DNA of 64,000 bases, from the NCBI RefSeq assembly GCF_000725885.1, contig NZ_JODR01000003.1, forward strand, positions 240,377-304,376, given 5' to 3'. Below, piece by piece: positions 58,449-64,000 of this stretch. Origin of the DNA: Streptomyces albus subsp. albus. Lineage in GTDB: Bacteria > Actinomycetota > Actinomycetes > Streptomycetales > Streptomycetaceae. A model generated the notes under the pieces. It saw nothing but the letters and a program-made list of their open reading frames with translations. It had not been told where the DNA came from and made no database searches. Position numbers and translations under genes: made by a program. Every line of letters starts with the position of its first letter. The stretch's first letter is position 1.

Positions 58449-59213
58449 TCAGCTCACCCTCATCTCGCGCTTGGGCCGCCGGTTGGGCTGCGGGTGCGTC
58501 AGCACGTGGACGTACGCCGCGAGCGCGCCGCCGACCAGGGGCGCGACGATGAACATCCACAGCTGCACCAGGGCGGCGCCGCCCGCGAAGACGGCCGGGC
58601 CCAGGCTCCGGGCCGGGTTGACGGAGGTGCCCGTCAGCGGGATGCCGACCAGGTGGACGACGGCCAGGGCGATGCCGATGGGCAGCCCGTCGAAGCCGAC
58701 GACCGCCACCTTGTGGGTCACCGCGAGCACCGTGTAGACGAACAGGAACGTCAGGACCAGCTCGGCGACGAAGGCGCCGCCGGTGTTGATGTGCACGGCG
58801 GAGCGGTCGCCGAAGCCGTTGCTGCCGAACGTCTCGCTGGTCTGGAGACCGGGGACCTGCTTGGCGACCAGGAACAGCAGCGCCGCCCCCGCGATGCCGC
58901 CGACGAGCTGGGCGATCCAGTACTTGACCGCCAGCTCCAGGTCGAGACGTCCGGCCAGGAACATCCCGAGCGTCACCGCGGGGTTCACATGGGAGCCGGA
59001 TATCGGGCCGATGGCGTACGCCAGGGCCAGCATCACGAAGCCGAACGTCAGCGCGATGCCCAGCGAGCCGATGTACTCGGCCGCCAGCACGGCCGCGCCG
59101 ACGCCGAAGAAGACCAGCAGCAGAGTGCCCAGGAACTCCGCCGCGACGGGCTGCGGCTTGTCCTCCAGGTCCTTGAGCTGTTCCGGGCTCGCCTGCCACG
59201 ACTTGACCTGCAT
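58449..59213 (-). CDS. aqpZ: aquaporin (AqpZ-like)
   Basis: A 254-residue MIP channel with six spans and two NPA boxes (GSHVNPAVTLG and GTSVNPARSLG). The selectivity filter residues of water-specific channels can be seen: Phe in LTFGF, His in AVVHLVGIPL, Thr before SVNP and Arg after the second NPA, so it should pass water rather than glycerol. ATG at 59213 follows GGGAGG. The long loop (QVPGLQTSETFGSNGFGDRS) between spans 3 and 4 is larger than in E. coli AqpZ. It ends 23 bases from the convergent DUF1844 stop. Confidence 0.9.
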   Translation of the reverse strand: MQVKSWQASPEQLKDLEDKPQPVAAEFLGTLLLVFFGVGAAVLAAEYIGSLGIALTFGFVMLALAYAIGPISGSHVNPAVTLGMFLAGRLDLELAVKYWIAQLVGGIAGAALLFLVAKQVPGLQTSETFGSNGFGDRSAVHINTGGAFVAELVLTFLFVYTVLAVTHKVAVVGFDGLPIGIALAVVHLVGIPLTGTSVNPARSLGPAVFAGGAALVQLWMFIVAPLVGGALAAYVHVLTHPQPNRRPKREMRVS

Positions 59214-59359
59214 GTCGACCTCCCGTGGGGGTCGGAGGAGGCAGCCGGGACGGATTCGTTCCCGGCGCTTCCTCCCGAGTGTCCGGCGTCCCCGCCCGGC
59301 TCGCACCTCGGGCGGCGCGGCAGCGGACGGGCGCCGGCTCTCAGGAAGCCCGGTAGCTC

Positions 59360-60106
59360 TCAGGAAGCCCGGTAGAAGGCGTCGCCGGGCAGGGTGCTGC
59401 CGGGGGCGAGGAGGGCCAGGTCCAGGCCGCGCACCAGCCGGGCGCGCAGGGTGGTGTCGGCGGCGAGCGCCCGGGCGACGCGCTGCGCGAGCGCGGGAAG
59501 GTCCGCGCCCGGCACCGGCGCCAGGGCCAGCGTGCCGTCACCGTCCTGGCCGGGTGCCAGATGGGCGCCGGCCACCTCGGGCTCGGCCGCGAGCACGCCG
59601 CGTACGGCCTCGGTGACGGCGGGGTCGTCCAGCGCCCGGGTGTGGCTGCGGCCCTCGGCGAGCGCGTAGAGGGCGGGCCCGGTCAGTTCGTAGGTCACCG
59701 GGCCGGCCATGTCCAGGACCACGGTGTCGGCCTTCTCGTGCGCCGCGGCCTGGAGGGCCTGGTGCAGCGGTACGGCGACGGGCCGGGCGTCGGGGCGCCA
59801 GCGGGCCAGCGCGTCGGTGGAGGTGAAGGCGGGCAGGGCGCGGCGGCCCCCGGGCGCGTTCAGGGTGGGGACGGCCATCTCGCTGGTCTTGTCGCGCCGC
59901 AGCCCGTCCTCCCCCGTCTCGGCCTCGGTGAGGACGGCGACGACGGGGACCAGCAGCCGGGCGTCGCGCAGCGCCGCCAGCACGCGCTCCTCGGCGCCGG
60001 GCGCCCGCCGGTCGGCCTGCCAGGCGGCGAGGGCGTCGGCGAGCGCCGGATCGGCGGTGCCGTCGTCGTGCGAGAAGGCCGGCTGGGGAATGTTCTTGAG
60101 CGCCAC
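59360..60106 (-). CDS. SseB-family protein
   Basis: A 248-residue protein of the SseB N-terminal family (DPALADALAAWQADRRAPGA, LLVPVVAVLTE, ALPAFTSTDALARWRPDARP, DTVVLDMAGPVTYEL). The role of these proteins is unclear; in actinobacteria related genes occur near type VII secretion loci, as here. The GTG at 60106 has no ribosome site; TACGCT ends six bases upstream, so it is leaderless. It is transcribed away from the serine hydrolase gene, only 42 bases separating the two starts. Confidence 0.78.
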   Translation of the reverse strand: MALKNIPQPAFSHDDGTADPALADALAAWQADRRAPGAEERVLAALRDARLLVPVVAVLTEAETGEDGLRRDKTSEMAVPTLNAPGGRRALPAFTSTDALARWRPDARPVAVPLHQALQAAAHEKADTVVLDMAGPVTYELTGPALYALAEGRSHTRALDDPAVTEAVRGVLAAEPEVAGAHLAPGQDGDGTLALAPVPGADLPALAQRVARALAADTTLRARLVRGLDLALLAPGSTLPGDAFYRAS

Positions 60107-60112
60107 GCCCCG

Positions 60113-60141
60113 AGCGTATCCGGGGCCCGGGGCGGTAGCGT
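60113..60141. promoter_or_regulatory. back-to-back leaderless promoters
   Basis: The minus-strand -10 TACGCT (60113-60118) and plus-strand -10 TAGCGT (60136-60141) are separated by 17 bp, so each lies where the other's -35 should be. Each ends six or seven bases before its start codon. Confidence 0.6.
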
Positions 60142-60148
60142 CGGCGGG

Positions 60149-61081
60149 ATGAGCGGGCAGCGTGACGCGGCGGGCGGGCAGGACGCACCCGGCGGGGTGA
60201 AGGCGCCGGTGGCCAGGCGGGTGGTCGTGCCGGGGCCGCCGCCGTCGCTGGGCCGCACCGCGCGGCTGTCGCTCGCCGCCTGCGGGCCCGATGCCGGCAG
60301 TGCCGTGGCGTCCTACGGCGACGGGCGGTTCGTGGCCGCCAGCGTGATGAAGGTGAACATCCTCCTCGCCCTGCTGCTGCGCGCCCAGGGCGCGCTGGAG
60401 GCTCCGCCCCGGCGGCTGACGGAGCGGGAACGGTGCCGGGCGGCCGAGATGATCACGCGCAGCGACAACGACGCGGCGAACGCGCTGTGGGACGCGGCCG
60501 GGGGCGCGGCCGGGCTGCGGGCCGCCAACCGGCTGCTGGGCCCCGCCCGTACCGAGCCCCACCCCCATGGCCGCTGGGGACTGAGCGTCACCACGGCGGC
60601 CGATCAACTGGCCCTGCTGCGCACCCTTTACGGGCCGGAGCCGGGCGTGCTCGCCCCGGCGGCCCGCGCCTGGGTGCGCGAGCTGATGGCGGACGTGGTG
60701 CCCGGCCAGCGCTGGGGGGTCGGCGCCGCCGCGGACCCCGGGACGCCGTACGAGCTGAAGAACGGCTGGCTGCCGCGGACGAGCAGCGGCCTGTGGGTGA
60801 TCAACAGCGTGGGCCGGGTGACGGCGCACGGACGCCCCTGGCTGCTGGCGGTGCTCTCGGACGGGCACGCCTCCCGGGAGGAGGGTGTCGCCGCCGTGGA
60901 GGAGGCCGCCCGTGCCGCCGTCGGCGCGCTCACCGGCCGCCCGGCGGATCCGGCGGCACGTCGGGCAACCGGCCCGGCCGCTCGGGTGCGCCCGGCGGCC
61001 GATGCGGCTGGGCAGGCACCGTGGGCAGCGGATGCGGCCCCGCCGGAGCGGCCCGCCGCCATGCCGCCGGCCGCCGGATGA
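60149..61081 (+). CDS. serine hydrolase of the class A beta-lactamase fold
   Basis: A 310-residue protein with the three active-site elements of penicillin-recognising enzymes: FVAASVMKVNILLALLLR (Ser65-x-x-Lys68), ITRSDNDAANALW (SDN at 105-107) and YELKNGWLPR (KNG at 204-206, where lactamases have KTG). No signal peptide or lipobox is visible, which is odd for a lactamase; it is more likely a cytosolic or cell-wall-related hydrolase as found widely in actinobacteria. The last about 60 residues are Ala/Pro-rich and encoded on DNA that also encodes the mycosin C-terminus on the other strand (152-bp overlap). Confidence 0.78.
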   Translation: MSGQRDAAGGQDAPGGVKAPVARRVVVPGPPPSLGRTARLSLAACGPDAGSAVASYGDGRFVAASVMKVNILLALLLRAQGALEAPPRRLTERERCRAAEMITRSDNDAANALWDAAGGAAGLRAANRLLGPARTEPHPHGRWGLSVTTAADQLALLRTLYGPEPGVLAPAARAWVRELMADVVPGQRWGVGAAADPGTPYELKNGWLPRTSSGLWVINSVGRVTAHGRPWLLAVLSDGHASREEGVAAVEEAARAAVGALTGRPADPAARRATGPAARVRPAADAAGQAPWAADAAPPERPAAMPPAAG

Positions 61082-62231
61082 GACCGCGCCGGAGCGCGAA
61101 GGCCACGGCGATCAGCAGGGCACCGAAGAGAGCCGCGGCCGGCGCGAACCAGCCGGGTCCCGCGCCGTCACCGGGCCGGGCGGGACCGAAGAACTCCTTG
61201 CCGAACCCGCCGACCCGCGGCTGCTGTTTGCGGGGCTTGAGGTGGGAGCCCATCTCGATGGCGGCGGCCGGGTCCACGATGCCGGTGCCGACGGCGTCGC
61301 TGCGCCCGCCCGCGGGGGTGTTGCGGGCCGTGTCGGAGATCAGCTCCTTGACCTGGGCGGGGCTCAGGTCCGGGTGCGCGGACCTGACGAGGGCGACGGC
61401 GCCCGAGGTGAAGGCCGCGGCGGCGCTGGTGCCCCAGCCCTGGTAGTAGGTGCGGTCCGGGTCCGCGATGAGGATGTCCTTGCCCGGCGCCGCGACGGTC
61501 GCGTACCAGCGGCGGGTCGAGAAGGAGGTGCGGGCCCCGTTGCGGTCCACGGCGGCCACCGCGATCACCCCGGGATAGGCCGCGGGGTAGGACACGTGGT
61601 CACCGTCCTCACCGCCGTTGCCCGCCGAGGCGACGACGACCACGCCCTTGCGCAGCGCGTGGCGCACGGCCGCGTCCTCCCGCGCGTCCGGGTGGGCCGA
61701 GGCGCTGTCGTCGCCCAGCGAGAGGTTGATGACGTCGGCGCCGTGGTCGGCCGCCCAGCGGATGCCCTCGGCCAGCGCCGTGCCGCGTTCGTCACGGGCC
61801 TTGACGCGCTGCGGGTCCTGGTCCTCCAGCAGCACCCGGACCGGCAGGATGCGGGCCTGCGGTGCGATGCCGAGCACTCCGTCCCGGCCGCCGGGGCCGT
61901 GACCGTGCCCGGCGATGATCCCGGCCATGGCGGTGCCGTGCCGGGCCCAGGCCCGGTCGCCCTTGCTGGCGCCCATGCCCACGAGGTCCTTGCCCTCGGT
62001 CACGTTGCGGCGCAGGTCCGGGTGGTCCGCGTCGACCCCGGTGTCCAGTACGGCGACCGTCACCCCCTGGCCCTTGGTGGTCTTCCACGCCGCCTCGGCG
62101 TTGAGGGACTTGAGCGCCCACTCCTGCTGCTGGAGGCCCTCGCCCCGCGCCTGGGCCGTACCGGCGGTGACGGACGAGAGGGCCAGCAGGGTGCACAAGG
62201 CGGCGGTGACGGTGCGCAGCAGACGCCTCAT
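60930..62231 (-). CDS. mycP: membrane-anchored subtilisin (type VII mycosin)
   Basis: A 433-residue S8 protease. Signal peptide MRRLLRTVTAALCTLLALSS with cleavage after AQA; catalytic Asp63 in VAVLDTGVDADHPDL, His98 in RAWARHGTAMAGI, Ser269 in YYQGWGTSAAAAF; a C-terminal span at about 361-380 followed by a basic Pro-rich cytoplasmic tail. This is the mycosin layout, which cleaves ESX/type VII substrates and stabilises the secretion membrane complex. Start overlaps the upstream membrane-protein gene by ATGA. The C-terminal tail overlaps the convergent hydrolase gene by 152 bp. The other type VII genes are probably outside the window. Confidence 0.88.
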   Translation of the reverse strand: MRRLLRTVTAALCTLLALSSVTAGTAQARGEGLQQQEWALKSLNAEAAWKTTKGQGVTVAVLDTGVDADHPDLRRNVTEGKDLVGMGASKGDRAWARHGTAMAGIIAGHGHGPGGRDGVLGIAPQARILPVRVLLEDQDPQRVKARDERGTALAEGIRWAADHGADVINLSLGDDSASAHPDAREDAAVRHALRKGVVVVASAGNGGEDGDHVSYPAAYPGVIAVAAVDRNGARTSFSTRRWYATVAAPGKDILIADPDRTYYQGWGTSAAAAFTSGAVALVRSAHPDLSPAQVKELISDTARNTPAGGRSDAVGTGIVDPAAAIEMGSHLKPRKQQPRVGGFGKEFFGPARPGDGAGPGWFAPAAALFGALLIAVAFALRRGLIRRPAAWRRAAPAGPHPLPTVPAQPHRPPGAPERPGRLPDVPPDPPGGR

Positions 62232-63631
62232 CGGGACTCACCGTCCTTCGCGGTGGCAGTGGTGCCGGGTGCCCGCAGCGCCTCGTTGCCGCCGCCCGTG
62301 CCGGCGGTGTGCCGGGTCGTCGCCTTGCGCAGCCTCTTCTCGACGCGGTCGGCGATGCCCTGCGCATCGTGGCCGAGCCCCGCCTGCGCGGCGGGCGACG
62401 TCTCGCCCTCCAGGGTCGCCTCGTCCGCCGGCTGAGGGTCGGTGACGGTACGTCCGTCGGCGAAACCGGAGACGGAGTAGACGACCACGGGTATGTCCCG
62501 CTGCACGTGGACGGTCCAGCTGGCGCGCTGCGCGTCACCGAAGTCCGCGGCGACGGTACCCCGGGCCGCGTACGGACGCGGCATCAGATCGGTGCGCTCG
62601 GCGAGGTTCTGGGTGGCGAACCGTTCGCTCACGTCCCGCATACCGGCCGGGTCCGCCTTGGTGAAGAGCAGACCCACGGTGGTGAGGCTGCTGGTCGTCT
62701 CGTCGGTGTAGGTGGCCCGCAGCAGCCTGCCGCAGCCCACCGGGGCCAGCGCCTTGGCCAGCAGCGGGTCGAAAGCACCGGCGCAGCCGCTGTCCGGGGC
62801 GACCGCGACCCGGGTCCAGCGCCGGTCGGCGCCGCCGGGCCCGGCCTTGTTCCCCCGCAGGGTGCGGGGGAACAGGTCGTCCACCGGGATCTCGTGCCAG
62901 GCCGCGCGCGTCCCGTCGAACCCCTGGGCCACCTTCCGCTGTTCGCCGCTGTCCCCGGTCAGCAGTACGCCCGCGCCCGCGCCGCCGAGCAGGCCGACGC
63001 CCAGCACGAGACAGACGGCGGCGGCGACCGACCGTACCGAGGGCGGGGCGTGCCCCGCGCCGTTCCGCTCCCCCGGCGGCGCCCCGTCACGGAGGCGGAG
63101 ACCCGCGAACGGGCCCGGCCGCCCGGCGGGGCGCGCCGGGTGCCCACCAGGACCGGTGAACCCCGGCGAGCCTTCGGAAGGTGGAGGGCCGGCCGCGTGG
63201 GGGCGGGTGCCGGAGGCGGCGGTGCGGCCCGCGGCGTCCGGCCCGGCGGCTCCCGGGGCCTTGCCGGGGACGGCGGTGCCCGCGTCGCCGGCGTCGGGGA
63301 GGGAGGTGCCGGAGGAGAACCGGTACGCGGAAGCCGGGGCCGTCGCCGTCGCCTCGGAACGGGCCAGACCGAGGTAGCGGCCGAGGCGTTCGGTGAGGGC
63401 CTTGAGACGGGCGGGACCCGCACTGTCCGTGCCCGCCGCGCCCGCGCCGGGTGGCGCGGGCGGCTCGGCGGGCAGGGGCGGGACCGCGCGGTCGGGCGCC
63501 GCGGACATGCCGGCACCGGGCCCCGCGCCCGTTCCCGCGCGGGCATCCGGCCGCGCGTCACGGCTCCGTTGGGCCGGCAGCGCGGAGGGGCGGGGGGCGG
63601 TGAGGGGCTCGCCGGTGGGGGGAGGGGGCAC
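62228..63631 (-). CDS. membrane protein with Pro/Ala-rich repetitive N-terminus, type VII-associated
   Basis: Shown as 467 residues. The N-terminal about 190 residues are low-complexity Ala/Pro/Gly/Arg, including repeats RSRDARPDARAG and GAGMSAAPDRA. A single span (about 195-220, VAAAVCLVLGVGLLGGAGAG) is followed by a folded extracellular domain of about 245 residues with paired Cys (DSGCAGAFDP, LAPVGCGRLL). It overlaps mycosin by four bases, so it probably works with it. The start is uncertain: GTG at 63631 and ATG at 63508 lack ribosome sites, and the repeats continue upstream in a shifted frame (see 63727-64000). The folded domain is not recognised by name. Confidence 0.6.
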   Translation of the reverse strand: MPPPPTGEPLTAPRPSALPAQRSRDARPDARAGTGAGPGAGMSAAPDRAVPPLPAEPPAPPGAGAAGTDSAGPARLKALTERLGRYLGLARSEATATAPASAYRFSSGTSLPDAGDAGTAVPGKAPGAAGPDAAGRTAASGTRPHAAGPPPSEGSPGFTGPGGHPARPAGRPGPFAGLRLRDGAPPGERNGAGHAPPSVRSVAAAVCLVLGVGLLGGAGAGVLLTGDSGEQRKVAQGFDGTRAAWHEIPVDDLFPRTLRGNKAGPGGADRRWTRVAVAPDSGCAGAFDPLLAKALAPVGCGRLLRATYTDETTSSLTTVGLLFTKADPAGMRDVSERFATQNLAERTDLMPRPYAARGTVAADFGDAQRASWTVHVQRDIPVVVYSVSGFADGRTVTDPQPADEATLEGETSPAAQAGLGHDAQGIADRVEKRLRKATTRHTAGTGGGNEALRAPGTTATAKDGESR

Positions 63632-63632
63632 G

Positions 63633-63731
63633 GGCGCGGACGCACGGTCGGGCGCCGCAGACGTACCGGCACCGGGCCCGGCGCCCGGACCCGGTCCAGA
63701 CCTCGCGTCTCGGCTCCGCCGAGCCGTCAGC
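63633..63731. repeat. 99-bp direct repeat, copy A
   Basis: Identical base for base to 63902-64000 (offset 269 bp). It encodes the RSRDAR...GPGAGTSAAPDRAS-type unit on the minus strand. A weaker related unit lies at 63481-63560. Confidence 0.93.
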
Positions 63732-64000
63732 CGGTGAGGGGTTCGTCAGTGGGCGAAGCAGGCACGGACGCAGACGTGCCCGTACCGCGCGCGGCGCCCG
63801 CACCCTCACGGGCACCTGCCCCCGCGTCACCGCGCCGCCGCCCCGGCAAGGCGGAGGACCGGGACGCGGCGAGGGGCTCACCGCTGGGCGAAGCAGGCAC
63901 AGGCGCGGACGCACGGTCGGGCGCCGCAGACGTACCGGCACCGGGCCCGGCGCCCGGACCCGGTCCAGACCTCGCGTCTCGGCTCCGCCGAGCCGTCAGC
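63727..64000 (-). CDS. upstream part of the repetitive protein in a shifted frame (partial)
   Basis: An open frame entering from the right edge and ending at TGA 63727-63729. It encodes the same repeat units (GPGPGAGPGAGTSAAPDRAS, then VPASPSGEPLAASRSSALPG) as the 62228-63631 gene but in a different frame. A single added base near 63730 would join the two. It could be a natural frameshift, an assembly error in repeats, or a separate gene end. Confidence 0.4.
   Translation of the reverse strand, partial: LTARRSRDARSGPGPGAGPGAGTSAAPDRASAPVPASPSGEPLAASRSSALPGRRRGDAGAGAREGAGAARGTGTSASVPASPTDEPLTG
63902..64000. repeat. 99-bp direct repeat, copy B
   Basis: Exact copy of 63633-63731, reaching the last base of the window, so the true repeat may be longer. 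Confidence 0.93.

Noticed and set aside
60149..61081. True secreted beta-lactamase
   Set aside because: The SxxK and SDN motifs are there, but KTG is KNG and there is no signal peptide or lipobox, so resistance is not supported.

Overview
The window reads as chromosomal DNA of a Streptomyces or close streptomycete. GC is very high, third codon positions are nearly all G or C, GTG and TTG starts are common, and the gene neighbourhoods are streptomycete-like: infC-rpmI-rplT, pheST, the argCJBDR cluster, DUF1918 and DUF1844 proteins, and a type VII mycosin. Most of it is core chromosome. No prophage, insertion sequence, CRISPR array or antibiotic cluster was seen.

Layout. 61-2000: folate genes pabB-pabC. 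2153-2583: five tRNAs (Gly, Cys, three Val) behind one strong promoter. 2648-6534: a small zinc-ribbon protein, a phosphotransferase-like protein, a small membrane protein and a Ser/Thr kinase. 6713-15741: an RNA methyltransferase and corrinoid/siroheme genes (CysG-type enzyme, a very long BluB-CobT fusion, CobL). 15846-19297: an acetyltransferase and a methionine ABC importer in which permease and binding protein are one polypeptide. 19733-28863: a HAD phosphatase, small membrane proteins, GNAT, Tat-exported phosphodiesterase, PlsC, an MFS pump with its TetR, a secreted hydrolase and an aldo/keto reductase. 29003-38629: arginine biosynthesis (argG-argH and argC-J-B-D-R), with a DUF488 protein and a BASS-family transporter between. 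38752-44228: a cluster of regulators and small-molecule enzymes (hydrolase/TetR, methyltransferase/TetR, methyltransferase, aldo/keto reductase) with several recognisable operators. 44308-50177: hypothetical proteins, DUF1918, a 3-hydroxybutyryl-CoA dehydrogenase and an MFS transporter with a collagen-like tail. 50346-57656: pheST, a sensor kinase, a TrmH-type methyltransferase and infC-rpmI-rplT with an attenuator-like leader. 58030-64000: DUF1844, aquaporin, SseB-like and beta-lactamase-fold proteins, mycosin, and a repeat-rich membrane protein at the window edge.

How the genes work together. The arginine genes form two transcription units; each has a good promoter overlapping an ARG-box-like element, and the repressor gene argR is the last gene of the larger unit. 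The corrinoid genes link uroporphyrinogen methylation, precorrin methylation/decarboxylation and lower-ligand synthesis and activation. metN and metIQ overlap by four bases and lie behind a structured leader with a small ORF. At least eleven genes appear to be read from leaderless transcripts (a TANNNT-like -10 box 6-9 bases before the start and no Shine-Dalgarno).

The most unusual points are the MetI-MetQ fusion; the roughly 1,100-residue low-complexity extension on BluB-CobT; a MerR-type promoter (19-bp spacer around a perfect 18-bp palindrome) followed by about 190 bp of degenerate repeat; twin 18-bp TetR-type operators; the infC leader with an apparent ATC start, a terminator and an overlapping small ORF; a back-to-back leaderless promoter pair; and a 99-bp perfect repeat with an apparent frameshift at the right edge. 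All functional calls come from reading translated sequence and remembered family motifs; no searches were run.
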